Position numbers and translations under genes: made by a program. The notes under the pieces were generated by a model. That model ran no database searches and was not told the DNA's origin. It saw nothing but the letters and a program-made list of their open reading frames with translations. A stretch of 64,000 bases of DNA from Kluyvera genomosp. 3 (lineage in GTDB: Bacteria; Pseudomonadota; Gammaproteobacteria; Enterobacterales; Enterobacteriaceae): contig CP022114.1 in NCBI GenBank assembly GCA_002211745.1, forward strand, positions 3,318,645 to 3,382,644. The letters are read 5' to 3'. Shown here one piece after another: positions 10,718-20,653 of the stretch (the first letter of the stretch is position 1; every line of letters starts with the position of its first letter).

Positions 10718-11981
10718 ATGACGATTACCTTTACCCACGAAACGCTCCCTGCCGACCCGAAAGCGGCCATTCGCCAGATGAAACAAACGCTACGCGCGCA
10801 GATTGGCGACGTCCAGGCGGTGTTCGACCGCCTGAGCGCCACCATTGAAGCGCGGGTTGCGGAAATTAACGCCCTGAAGGCGCAGGGACAGCCGGTGTGG
10901 CCAATCATTCCCTTTGCCGATCTGGCGGCGGACAACATTAGCGAAGCCACCCGCGCCGAGGTGAAGCGCCGCGGATGTGCGGTGATTAAAGGTCACTTCC
11001 CGCGTGAACAAGCGCTGGCTTGGGATCGTTCAATGCTCGACTACCTCGATCGCAACCATTTCGATGACGTATATAAGGGCCGGGCGATAGCTTTTTCGGT
11101 TCACTTGATGCCTCACGTCCGGAAATCTACCCGATTTACTGGTCGCAGGCGCAAATGCAGGCGCGTCAGAGTGAAGAGATGGCGCAGGCCCAATCGTTCC
11201 TCAACCGCCTCTGGAAAGTGGAAAGCGAGGGTAAGCAGTGGTTTAACCCGGATATCAGCGTCATTTATCCGGACCGTATCCGCCGCCGCCCACCGGGCAC
11301 CACCTCCAAAGGGCTCGGAGCACATACCGATTCTGGCGCGCTGGAACGCTGGCTACTTCCGGCTTATCAACAGGTGTTCGCCAGCGTCTTTAGCGGTCAC
11401 GTCGAGCAGTACGATCCGTGGAACGCCGCGCACCGTACTGACGTGGAAGAGTACACCGTGGATAACACCACCAAATGCTCGGTGTTCCGCACCTTCCAGG
11501 GCTGGACGGCGCTGTCGGACATGATCCCGGATCAGGGGCTGCTGCACGTGGTGCCGATTCCGGAAGCGATGGCCTATGTGCTGCTGCGCCCGCTGCTCGA
11601 TGACGTACCGGAGGACGAACTCTGCGGCGTAGCGCCAGGGAAAGTGCTGCCGATCTCCGAGAAATGGCATCCGTTGCTGATAAGCGCACTGACCTCTATT
11701 CCAGCGCTGGAGGCCGGTGATTCGGTGTGGTGGCACTGCGACGTGATCCACTCGGTGGCGCCGGTGGAGAATCAGCAAGGCTGGGGAACGTGATGTACAT
11801 CCCCGCCGCGCCAATGTGCGAAAAAAACCTCGCTTACGCCCACAAGGTGAAAGCGGCATTAGAACGCGGCGCATCGCCGGGCGACTTCCCGCGTGAAGAC
11901 TACGAAGCCGACTGGCAGGGCCGCTTTACGCTCGCCGACCTCAATATTCACGGTAAACGTGCGCTGGGCATCGACGTCTGA
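10718..11981 (+). CDS. ybiU: DUF1479 family protein YbiU (frame broken)
   Basis: This is a conserved enterobacterial protein of about 421 residues with a DUF1479 domain, distantly like Fe(II)/2-oxoglutarate oxygenases. The motif LGAHTDSGALERW supplies an H-x-D pair, and a later histidine could come from WWHCDVIHSV. The function is unknown to me. The frame is broken near 11078 (one G restores YKGPGDSFFGSLDASRPE) and near 11787 (one G restores GWGNVMYIPAAP). The ATG at 10718 follows GAGG; an upstream ATG at 10697 is less likely. It overlaps the convergent LacI-type gene by 34 bases. Confidence 0.9.
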
Positions 11982-13051
11982 TTATCGTACAACCCCTCCC
12001 GTTCAACGGCGGTGTGCCCTTTTCCGGGGCGCACCCGCCGCACCGATTCCCGAACCGCCAGCCGCCCATGTAGCAGTAACGATCCTACCGGCGCGTCGGG
12101 GCGAATCAGCCGCTGTTGCAGCATCTGCACCGCCTCTACGCCCAGTTCGTCGCGCGGCACGTGAACCGCGGTGAGCGGCACGTCCTCAATGGCCGCCAGG
12201 TTGAAGCCGTCGATACTCATGACCGAAACATCCTGCGGCACCCGCAGCCCGCGCTGGCGCAGGGCGTTAACGGTCCCTGCCGCCATAAAATCACCGCCCA
12301 CCAAGAAGGCCGTCGGCAATGGCCGGCCATCGAGCGCATCCAGCCACGCGCCAACCTTTTCCTCAGCAACTTTGGCGCTAAAGCTGCTGATATTCAGCAG
12401 GTCGCGCTCGTGCTGAAACTCAAGGTTGTGTTGACGCCACGCCTCTTTAATGCCCGCCAGTCGCTGTTCCATGGTGTAACGGCGCAGACACATGACGTTC
12501 ATGACCTCCCGATGGCCCATTTCAAACAGGTAACGCGCGGCGAAAGCGCCAATCATCCGATGATCCGGCGCAATGGCCGGCAGACGCATGCGTTCATCGC
12601 GGCAGTTAATCAACACACAGGGCTTCGCGAGATCGGCGGCAAGATCGTGAATATGCGGATCGTCAATACCCAGCAGAATGGCCGCCTGCGTCTCCGCTTC
12701 GTTCATGCGCGACAAAAACAACGTAGGATCGCTGTCGTTCTCCTCCAGCGCGCAGTAGCGCAAACGCACCTCGTGTGGCGAGAGCGCTTTACTGATGCTC
12801 TGGATCACACGGTAGTAAAAGATGTCGGACCGCTCATCGAACGCCCGCGGCGGCGCAAAGACAATCAGGCTATTGAGCAACATCCTTCCTGCCGCCATAC
12901 CGTCCATCACCCCAAGCTCACGCGCGCAGGTCAACACCTGCTCGCGGGCGCGAGCGCTGGTATTCGCTTTACCCGCCAGCACACGCGAAACGGTGCTGGC
13001 AGACAGCCCGGTTCGGGCAGCAATCTCGGCGATTTTCAGCTTCTTTTCCAT
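11948..13051 (-). CDS. LacI-family transcriptional regulator
   Basis: This is a DNA-binding regulator of 367 residues. The N-terminal LacI helix-turn-helix is clear: KIAEIAARTGLSASTVSRVL, followed by the hinge region. The remainder is a periplasmic-binding-protein-like sensor domain with typical VMSIDGFNLAAIEDVPLTAV near the end. It diverges from an MFS transporter and a GH31 glycosidase and most likely controls them in response to the transported sugar. The ATG at 13051 gives MEKKLK directly before the HTH. The 3' end overlaps ybiU, so a lost base near the C-terminus cannot be excluded. The inducer is not predictable from sequence. Confidence 0.88.
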   Translation of the reverse strand: MEKKLKIAEIAARTGLSASTVSRVLAGKANTSARAREQVLTCARELGVMDGMAAGRMLLNSLIVFAPPRAFDERSDIFYYRVIQSISKALSPHEVRLRYCALEENDSDPTLFLSRMNEAETQAAILLGIDDPHIHDLAADLAKPCVLINCRDERMRLPAIAPDHRMIGAFAARYLFEMGHREVMNVMCLRRYTMEQRLAGIKEAWRQHNLEFQHERDLLNISSFSAKVAEEKVGAWLDALDGRPLPTAFLVGGDFMAAGTVNALRQRGLRVPQDVSVMSIDGFNLAAIEDVPLTAVHVPRDELGVEAVQMLQQRLIRPDAPVGSLLLHGRLAVRESVRRVRPGKGHTAVEREGLYDNQTSMPSARLP

Positions 13052-13221
13052 TTTGTGATCTGTCTCCAATTCGAAAATGAAAAAATTTTCATGACAAAAA
13101 CTCCTTATTTGGCAAGGCATGAAAGACGTATACGTAATGTATATCAGTCATTCATGAAAAAACGTGCACAAAACCCGCTTTTCCCAACCTTTCATGTCTT
13201 CTAAGGTGAATTGGTAGAACA

Positions 13222-13274
13222 ACTTCCATACAAGAACGGTGGAAGTGAACAACAATAAAATTGATAAATATCAA
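13222..13274. promoter_or_regulatory. Candidate operator region between lacI-type gene and MFS gene
   Basis: Two inverted repeats lie 76-128 bases before the MFS start: ACTTCC (13222-13227) with GGAAGT (13241-13246), and TTGATAAATATCAA at 13261-13274. A further palindrome, ACGTATACGT, is at 13126-13135 nearer the regulator. None has the central CG usual in LacI operators, so the assignment is tentative. Confidence 0.35.
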
Positions 13275-13349
13275 AATCTTACCAAAAGTGGTGTGACAAC
13301 TCCCCACGTAGTTGCCCACCGTTTCTGACATCATCCTGTGGAGATCCCT

Positions 13350-14651
13350 ATGAGTCAGGGCATCAATAATGAAATGGCAACCAGCAAAACTCGCCGCGTT
13401 GTCAAAAACCTGCGCTGGTGGATGCTGGTGCTTTTTTTACTCGGCGTCACCGTCAACTACATCACCCGTAACTCGCTGGGGATCCTGGCACCAGAGCTGA
13501 AAGACAGCCTCGGGATCACTACCGAGCAATATTCCTGGATCGTCGGCGCTTTCCAGATCGCCTATACCCTCTTCCAGCCATTGTGCGGCTGGCTGATTGA
13601 CGTTATTGGCCTGAAGCTGGGCTTTATGATCTGCGCCAGCCTGTGGGCACTGGCCTGTTTACTGCACGCCGGTGCCGGTAACTGGCTGCATCTGGCGCTG
13701 CTGCGCTTCTTTATGGGCGGCGCGGAAGCAGCGGCTACCCCGGCCAACGCCAAAACCATCGGCGAGTGGTTCCCGAAATCGGAACGCCCGGTCGCAGCGG
13801 GTTGGGCTGGTGTGGGTTTCTCGATTGGCGCGATGCTGGCACCGCCAATCATCTATTTTGCCCACGCCTCTTTTGGCTGGCAGGGCGCGTTCATGTTTAC
13901 CGGTATTCTGGCGCTCGGATGGGTCGTACTGTGGTGGGCGTTCTACCACAACCCGGATAAACACCCGAACCTGGGCAAAGCCGAGCTGGACTATATCCGT
14001 CAGGACAACGAAGCGCCGCCGGTGAAGCTGCCATTCCTGACCGCGCTGAAAACCGTGGGCAAAAACAAACGCTTCTACGGTATCGCTATCCCGGCCTTTA
14101 TGGCGGAACCGGCATGGGCCGTGTTTAGCTTCTGGATGCCGCTCTATTTTGCCAAGCAGTACAACATGGATCTCAAGCAGATCGCCCTGTTCGCCTGGCT
14201 GCCCTTCCTGGCCGCCGACCTCGGCAGCGTTGCGAGCGGCTATTTAACCCGCCTCTATGTGCGCCTGTTCGGCTGCTCACGCGTCAACTCGACCGTGGCC
14301 AGTTCCGTCACCGGGGCATTCCTGATGGTGTCACTTGCCGTCGTGGCGGTGACGAAAGATCCAATCATCGCCGTGGTGCTGATGTCGATTGGCGGCTTTG
14401 GCCACCAGATCATCTCCTGCATGCTGAGCGCACTGGTTGTTGAATCGTTCGACAAAGGCCAGATGGCGACCGTTAACGGCATGCGTGGTTCCGCCGCATG
14501 GATTGCGAGCTTCCTGTTCTCACTGATTATTGGGGTGACTGCCGACAAAATCGGTTTCAACCCGCTGTTTGTCGCCATGGGTTTCTTCGACCTGATTGGC
14601 GCCGTCTTCCTGGTCGCATTTATTGCTGAACGCCGCGCGAAACGCGCCTGA
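13350..14651 (+). CDS. MFS transporter, anion:cation symporter (hexuronate/glucarate) type
   Basis: This is an inner-membrane transporter of 433 residues with about 12 hydrophobic segments. Sequences such as NYITRNSLGILAPELKDSLG and GEWFPKSERPVAAGWAGVG are typical of the ACS family that includes ExuT and GudP. The exact substrate is unknown, but its partner is a GH31 glycosidase whose start lies 14 bases downstream, so a glycoside or uronate-like sugar imported intact and then hydrolysed is likely. The ATG at 13350 follows GTGGAG. The frame is intact. Control is presumably by the divergent LacI-type regulator. Confidence 0.85.
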   Translation: MSQGINNEMATSKTRRVVKNLRWWMLVLFLLGVTVNYITRNSLGILAPELKDSLGITTEQYSWIVGAFQIAYTLFQPLCGWLIDVIGLKLGFMICASLWALACLLHAGAGNWLHLALLRFFMGGAEAAATPANAKTIGEWFPKSERPVAAGWAGVGFSIGAMLAPPIIYFAHASFGWQGAFMFTGILALGWVVLWWAFYHNPDKHPNLGKAELDYIRQDNEAPPVKLPFLTALKTVGKNKRFYGIAIPAFMAEPAWAVFSFWMPLYFAKQYNMDLKQIALFAWLPFLAADLGSVASGYLTRLYVRLFGCSRVNSTVASSVTGAFLMVSLAVVAVTKDPIIAVVLMSIGGFGHQIISCMLSALVVESFDKGQMATVNGMRGSAAWIASFLFSLIIGVTADKIGFNPLFVAMGFFDLIGAVFLVAFIAERRAKRA

Positions 14652-14665
14652 TAGTGGATGTAAAT

Positions 14666-17031
14666 ATGAAAACGCTGAAAAACTGGACCCTACAAAAACA
14701 GTCTTCCCACCACGTCGAGCTGCTGGTCGACGGCCAGCACACGCTGTGTCTGTATGTGCTGGAGGAGAATCTGTTCCGCGTACTGTTGAAACGCAAAGGC
14801 GAGCTGGCGCTGGACCGCACCTGGAGTATCGCCCCGAGCAGGACGTCCCCTGGGAGGGCCGCAGCCGTGAAGATCTCAGCGGTTTTAGCCTGCCTGCCTG
14901 GACGCTAAACCAACAGGACGATAGCGTGATTATCGCCACTCAGTCGCTGCGCGTCACCGTCCACCAGCCGCTGTGGCTGGAGTGGCACTACCGCAACGCC
15001 GAAGGCGAGTGGCAGCCGCTGGTCAATGATCGTCCGACCAGCGCCTATCTGGTGAATGCCCACGGCGATGGCGTGGCGCACTACCAGAGCCGCCGTAAGG
15101 ACGAGCGTTTTTATGGCCTGGGGGATAAAGCCGGTGATTTGCAGCGTAACGGCAAACGCTACGAGATGCGTAACCTGGATGCGATGGGCTACAACGCGGC
15201 CAGCACTGACCCGCTGTACAAACACATTCCGTTCACCATTACCCGCCGTGATGACATCAGCTTCGGGCTGTTTTACGACAACCTCAGCAGCTGCTGGCTG
15301 GATTTGGGCAACGAGATCGACAACTACCACACCGCTTATCGCCGCTGGCAGGCAGAAGCCGGTGATATCGATTACTACCTGTTTACCGGCGAACGCGTGC
15401 TGGATGTCACCAAAGCCTTCGTACGCCTGACCGGTAAAACGTTGTTCGGGCCGAAATGGAGCCTGGGCTACAGCGGCTCAACCATGCACTACACCGACGC
15501 GCCGGACGCGCAAAATCAGCTGATGAACTTTATTCGTCTGTGCGACGAGCATGCTATCCCGTGCGATTCGTTCCAGCTCTCTTCCGGCTATACCTCCATT
15601 AACGGCAAGCGCTACGTCTTCAACTGGAACTACGACAAAGTGCCGCAGCCAAAGGTCATGAGCCAGGCGTTCCATGATGCAGGTCTACATCTGGCGGCTA
15701 ACATCAAGCCATGCTTGTTGCAGGATCACCCGCGTTACAACGAGGTGGCGGAGAAAGCGCTGTTTATTCGCGACTCGGAAAGCGACGGTCCGGAGCGTTC
15801 CAGCTTCTGGGACGATGAAGGTTCGCACCTCGATTTTACCAATCCGCAAACCGTGGCCTGGTGGCAGGAGGGCGTCACTACACAGCTGCTGGAGATGGGT
15901 ATCGATTCCACCTGGAACGATAACAACGAGTTTGAAGTATGGGACGGTGAAGCGCGCTGCCACGGCTTTGGCGATGAGATTGCGATTAAGCATATTCGCC
16001 CGGTGATGCCGCTGCTGATGATCCGCGCATCAATGGAAGCGCAGGAGCGCTTTGCGCCGAACAAGCGCCCGTATCTGATCTCCCGTTCCGGCTGCGCCGG
16101 GATGCAGCGCTACGTGCAGACCTGGAGCGGCGATAACCGCACAAACTGGGACACGCTGCGCTACAACATCCGCATGGGACTGGGGATGAGCCTGTCCGGT
16201 CTGTACAACCTGGGCCATGATGTCGGCGGCTTCTCCGGCGACAAACCGGACCCGGAGCTGTTTGTCCGCTGGGTACAGAACGGCGTAATGCATCCGCGCT
16301 TTACCATCCACTCATGGAACGACGACCACACGGTGAACGAACCCTGGATGTATCCTGGCGTGACCCCGGCGATTCGCAGCGCGATTGAGCTGCGCTACCG
16401 TCTGCTGCCGTATCTCTACACGCTGCTATGGCAGGCGCATGCCGACGACGAGCCGATGCTGCGTCCGACTTTCCTTGATCACGAACACGATGCGCAGACG
16501 TTTGAAGAGTGCGATGACTTCCTGCTGGGCCGCGATATTCTGGTCGCCAGCGTGGTGGAAGCCGGCGAGCGCGAACGCCGCGTCTGGCTGCCGGACAACG
16601 AAACCGGCTGGTACGATTTCTACACCGGCGCGTGGTACAGCGGCGGCCAGTCGATTGTCGTCGATGCGCCGCTGGAGAAACTGCCGCTGCTGGTCCGCGC
16701 GGGCGCAGGCCTACCGCTGAGCGAACGTATTACCTACGTGAAAGCAGAAGAAGATACCTCGCGCGAGCTGAAGCTGTTCCCGGTTAAAGGAATCGGCCGC
16801 TCTTCGGGCCTGCTGTTTGAGGATGACGGCGAGTCGTGGGGCTACAAAGAGGGTAACGCGCTGTGGCTGGAGTGGGAGATGGTCTGCACCGCCAGTACGA
16901 TTGACCTGAAGGTGAACGCTCGTGGCGATTATCGTCCGGCATGGGAAGCGTTAAAAGTGACGCTGCCAGAAGGAGAAAAACGTCAGCTGTTGATTAACGG
17001 CGAAGAGAAAAGCGAGTGGGTACGAGGATAA
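14666..17031 (+). CDS. Glycoside hydrolase family 31 alpha-glycosidase (frame broken)
   Basis: This is a cytoplasmic retaining alpha-glycosidase of about 788 residues; no signal peptide is visible. GH31 features: the nucleophile motif DSTWNDNNEFEVW near 15910-15945, the acid/base region QTWSGDNRTNWD near 16120, and GLYNLGHDVGGFSG. The N-terminal beta-domain includes ERFYGLGDKAGDLQ. Substrate could be alpha-glucoside, alpha-xyloside or similar; I cannot choose. The frame breaks once near 14832, where one base restores SIAPEQDVPWEGRSREDLSG. It follows the MFS gene by 14 bases in one operon. Confidence 0.88.
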
Positions 17032-17144
17032 CCCTCACCCCGCCCTCTCCCCACTGGGGAGAGGGGCAAACCGCATTGTGCAGTCTGCAGGAGCAAGGTG
17101 TTTTAGCTTTCCCTCTCCCTTTGGGAGAGGGCCAGGCTGAGGGA
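17032..17144. repeat. Paired CTCTCCC palindromes between convergent genes
   Basis: Two further copies of the family at 5290 and 9493: one at 17032-17066 (CCCTCACCCCGCCCTCTCCC then GGGGAGAGGGG) and an inverted one at 17110-17144 (CCCTCTCCC, TTT, GGGAGAGGGCC, then CTGAGGG). They fill the space between the GH31 gene and convergent ybiT and probably act as a bidirectional terminator. Confidence 0.7.
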
Positions 17145-17146
17145 AA

Positions 17147-18739
17147 TTACTCCACCCCTTTGCTACGCAGGTAATCTTCGTAGTTACCGCTGAAGTCCAC
17201 CACGCGTTCCGGCGTAATCTCAATCACGCGAGTCGCCAGCGAGCTCACGAACTCACGGTCGTGAGAAACGAAGATCAGGGTACCCTGATACATTTCCAGC
17301 GCCATGTTCAGTGATTCGATCGATTCCATATCCAGGTGGTTGGTAGGTTCATCCATCACCAGAATGTTCGGTTTCTGCATCATCAGCTTACCAAACAGCA
17401 TACGGCCCTTCTCACCACCGGAAAGTACCTTCGCCGGCTTCTTGATATCGTCCTGGCTGAACAGCAGACGACCAAGGAAACCGCGCACTACCTGCTCGTC
17501 ATCGCCTTCCTGCTTCCACTGGCTCATCCAGTCGAACACGCTCAGGTCGTTGTCAAAATCTTCGGCGTGATCCTGCGCGTAGTAACCGATGCTGGCATTT
17601 TCGGACCATTTCACGGTGCCGTTATCCGGCATCAGTTCACCGACCAGGGTTTTCAGCATGGTGGATTTACCCACGCCGTTGGCGCCGATGATGGCAATCT
17701 TCTCGCCAACTTCCATCATCAGATTGAAGTTTTTAAACAGCGGGCCGTTTTCAAAACCTTTGGCCAGCGCTTCCACTTCCAGCGCATTACGGAACAGTTT
17801 CTTATCCTGCTCGAAGCGGATGAACGGGTTCTGACGGCTGGATGCCTTCACTTCGTCGAGCTTGATCTTGTCAATCTGACGGGCGCGGGAAGTCGCCTGG
17901 CGTGATTTAGAGGCGTTGGCGCTAAAGCGGCTGACGAAGGATTGCAGGTCGGCAATTTGCGCTTTCTTCTTGGCGTTATCGGCCAGCAGACGTTCACGAG
18001 CCTGGGTAGCTGCTGTCATGTATTCGTCGTAGTTACCGGCGTAGACGCGCAGCTCGCCATAGTCGAGATCCGCCATGTGGGTACAAACCATGTTCAGGAA
18101 GTGGCGGTCGTGCGAGATGATGATCATGGTGCTGTCGCGTTCGTTCAGCGTCTGCTCCAGCCAGCGAATGGTGTCGATGTCCAGGTTGTTCGTCGGTTCA
18201 TCGAGCAGCAGGATGTCCGGGTTAGAGAACAGCGCCTGCGCCAACAGCACACGCAGTTTCCAGCCCGGCGCAACTTCGCTCATCGGACCGTAGTGCTGAT
18301 CCAGCGGAATGCCGACACCCAGCAGCAGTTCACCGGCGCGCGCTTCAGCGGAGTAGCCGTCCATTTCGCCGTAGAGCACTTCGAGATCGGCCACTTTATA
18401 GCCGTCTTCTTCGCTCATTTCAGCCAGACTATAGATACGGTCGCGCTCTTGCTTCACTTCCCACAGCTCGCTGTGGCCCATGATCACCGTATCAAGTACG
18501 GTGAACTCTTCAAAGGCGAACTGATCCTGACGCAGCTTACCGATACGCTCATTGGGATCGAGAGACACGTTGCCCAGCGTCGGCTCTAAGTCGCCGCCGA
18601 GGATTTTCATAAAGGTGGATTTACCGCTCCCGTTGGCGCCAATCAGGCCGTAACGGTTGCCGCCGCCAAATTTGACGGAGATATTTTCGAACAGCGGCTT
18701 ACTGCCAAACTGCATGGTGACGTTGCTGGTAACTAACAC
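17147..18739 (-). CDS. ybiT: ABC-F family ATPase YbiT
   Basis: This is a soluble ABC-F ATPase of 530 residues that acts on ribosomes rather than in membrane transport. Two ABC domains are complete: Walker [10 protein letters not shown] and GANGVGKST; Walker B with [14 protein letters not shown] and [14 protein letters not shown]; the second signature is LSGGEKGRM. The charged linker between the domains (about residues 240-310, rich in K, R, Q) corresponds to the tRNA-interaction motif of the family. The frame is intact. It diverges from ldtB. Confidence 0.95.
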   Translation of the reverse strand: MLVTSNVTMQFGSKPLFENISVKFGGGNRYGLIGANGSGKSTFMKILGGDLEPTLGNVSLDPNERIGKLRQDQFAFEEFTVLDTVIMGHSELWEVKQERDRIYSLAEMSEEDGYKVADLEVLYGEMDGYSAEARAGELLLGVGIPLDQHYGPMSEVAPGWKLRVLLAQALFSNPDILLLDEPTNNLDIDTIRWLEQTLNERDSTMIIISHDRHFLNMVCTHMADLDYGELRVYAGNYDEYMTAATQARERLLADNAKKKAQIADLQSFVSRFSANASKSRQATSRARQIDKIKLDEVKASSRQNPFIRFEQDKKLFRNALEVEALAKGFENGPLFKNFNLMMEVGEKIAIIGANGVGKSTMLKTLVGELMPDNGTVKWSENASIGYYAQDHAEDFDNDLSVFDWMSQWKQEGDDEQVVRGFLGRLLFSQDDIKKPAKVLSGGEKGRMLFGKLMMQKPNILVMDEPTNHLDMESIESLNMALEMYQGTLIFVSHDREFVSSLATRVIEITPERVVDFSGNYEDYLRSKGVE

Positions 18740-18957
18740 GGGAGTATCCTGAAGAATGTGACAAACTCCCTATTATGCCACACTTGCGAATAAAAAGCGC
18801 CCGCCTTCGCCAAGGGCTAAACTGTAACGCAAGTGAAAAAAATGTGATTTCGTACACATCCGAATTCCCAGTCGCATCGAATGCACATATAATGCGCTGC
18901 AACCAACAGTCTGAATTCTCAAACAACCGCCGTAATGGCACTGATACCTCGCACAAC

Positions 18958-19878
18958 ATGAACATGAAATTAACAACGCTTTTCGCTGCGGCGCTCGCTG
19001 TCGTAGGTTTCTGCAATTCGGCCTCTGCGGTGACGTATCCGCTGCCGACCGACGGTAGCCGTATTATCGGACAGAATCAGGTCATCACGATTCCTGACGA
19101 TAACAAACAGCCGCTGGAATACTTCGCCGCCCAGTATCAGATGGGGCTTTCCAACCTCCTGGAGGCTAACCCAGGCGTCGACACCTACCTGCCGAAAGGC
19201 GGCAGCGTGCTGAATATTCCTCAGCAGCTGATCCTGCCGGACACCGTGCATGAAGGTATCATCATCAACAGCGCGGAAATGCGTCTGTACTACTACCCGA
19301 AAGGCACTAACACCGTGATCGTGCTGCCAATCGGTATCGGCCAGCTGGGTAAAGATACCCCAATCAACTGGACCACCAAGGTAGAACGTAAGAAAGCCGG
19401 CCCGACCTGGACGCCGACGGCGAAAATGCACGCTGAGTATGCCGCAGCAGGCAACCCGCTGCCGGCAGTGGTTCCGGCTGGCCCGGACAACCCGATGGGC
19501 CTGTACGCTCTGTATATTGGTCGTCTGTATGCCATCCACGGCACCAATGCCAACTTCGGTATCGGCCTGCGCGTGAGCCACGGTTGCGTGCGTCTGCGTA
19601 ACGAAGACATCAAATTCCTGTTCGAGAACGTGCCGGTCGGCACCCGCGTACAGTTTATCGATGAACCGGTCAAAGCGACCACAGAGCCAGACGGCAGCCG
19701 CTTCATTGAAGTGCACAACCCGCTGTCTACCACTGAAGCGCAGTTCGAAGGCGGTGAAACTGTTCCGGTTGTCCTGACCAAAGCGGTACAGGCGGTAACC
19801 AGCCAGTCCGACGTTGACCAGAGCATCGTTGACCAGGCGGTGAAAAACCGTTCCGGTATGCCGGTTCGTCTGAACTAA
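18958..19878 (+). CDS. ldtB: L,D-transpeptidase LdtB (YbiS)
   Basis: This periplasmic enzyme attaches Braun's lipoprotein to peptidoglycan (with LdtA and LdtC in E. coli). The 306-residue protein starts with a signal peptide ending in SASA before [10 protein letters not shown], has a LysM-like region ([20 protein letters not shown]), and the YkuD catalytic motif HGT...SHGCVRLRN with the Cys nucleophile. I chose the ATG at 18958 (MNMKLTT), which gives the signal peptide directly; longer upstream readings add non-signal sequence. The frame is intact and a clear terminator follows. Confidence 0.95.
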   Translation: MNMKLTTLFAAALAVVGFCNSASAVTYPLPTDGSRIIGQNQVITIPDDNKQPLEYFAAQYQMGLSNLLEANPGVDTYLPKGGSVLNIPQQLILPDTVHEGIIINSAEMRLYYYPKGTNTVIVLPIGIGQLGKDTPINWTTKVERKKAGPTWTPTAKMHAEYAAAGNPLPAVVPAGPDNPMGLYALYIGRLYAIHGTNANFGIGLRVSHGCVRLRNEDIKFLFENVPVGTRVQFIDEPVKATTEPDGSRFIEVHNPLSTTEAQFEGGETVPVVLTKAVQAVTSQSDVDQSIVDQAVKNRSGMPVRLN

Positions 19879-19893
19879 GTCAACCAGACGATC

Positions 19894-19926
19894 AAAAAGG
19901 GCGGTTAATCACCCGCCCTTTTTTTA
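19894..19926 (+). terminator. Rho-independent terminator of ldtB
   Basis: AAAAAGGGCGG, a short loop, then CCGCCC and a run of seven T follow the ldtB stop by about 15 bases. The A-run upstream would let it work in both directions, for the GntR gene as well. Confidence 0.85.
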
Positions 19927-19940
19927 TCCGTTATTGACGA

Positions 19941-20638
19941 TCACAATCCCCCGTGATCGTAGCGATAGTGGCAGTGCGCATACTCCAGCGGCGTGCCGTC
20001 ATCCAGATAAATCACCTGCTCCACTTCCAGAATCGGGTCACTCGCGTCACAGTTCAAATGCTGCTGATCCAGCTCGCTGGGCTTCAGCGCGCGGACCACG
20101 CGATAAGACCCCATCATCTTCAGACCAAGATTGTCCTGCACGTAGCGAAAGACCGAGTTTTCGAGATGTGATTTACTCAACCCCGGCACCAGCGACACCG
20201 GCATGACCGTAATATCCAGCGACAGCGGCTCGCCGTTCAGCAGACGCAGGCGCACAAAATCGTACACCGGTGAATCGGCGTCAATCAGCAGCGATGCCTG
20301 CTCTTTCTCGCTGGGAAAACGGAGCTCAAAGTGAATCACCTGGCTTGCGACCTTGCCCAGATGTCCCCAGGTTTCCGTCGCCCCGGCGTAGTCGCTGCCG
20401 TGAATGTCCCACTGTGAGAGCTGGAGGAAGTTCTTGCGAATAAACGTCCCTGCCCCTGGCGGGTATAAACCAGCCCTTCAACAACCAGCTGGCGCATCGC
20501 CTGCTGAATGGTCATCCGGCTGGTACCAAATTCGGCGGCCAGCGCAAACTGGTCGGGCAATGGCTCAGCGGCGGGATACTGCCCACTGATAATCCGTTTT
20601 TTAATTTCCCGCGCTATCGCGATGTACTTCGCTACCAT
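19941..20638 (-). CDS. GntR/HutC-family regulator (frame broken)
   Basis: This transcription factor has an N-terminal winged helix (IAREIKKRIISGQYPAAEPLPDQFALAAEFGTSRMTIQQAMRQL region) and a C-terminal UTRA ligand domain (LEVEQVIYLDDGTPLEYA). It is about 233 residues. The ATG at 20638 follows CAGGAG. One break near 20452 interrupts the end of the HTH domain; one base restores RQGQGTFIRKNFLQLSQWDI. It lies 15 bases downstream of the 6-phospho-beta-glucosidase gene in the same operon, so it probably autoregulates through the twin palindromes at 22043-22075. Confidence 0.87.
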
Positions 20639-20653
20639 CACCCGCTCCTGTTG

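Noticed and set aside
11948-13204. Long plus-strand frame (12116-13204) opposite the LacI-type gene
   Set aside because: It is antisense to a clear LacI-family coding sequence and has no recognisable domain.
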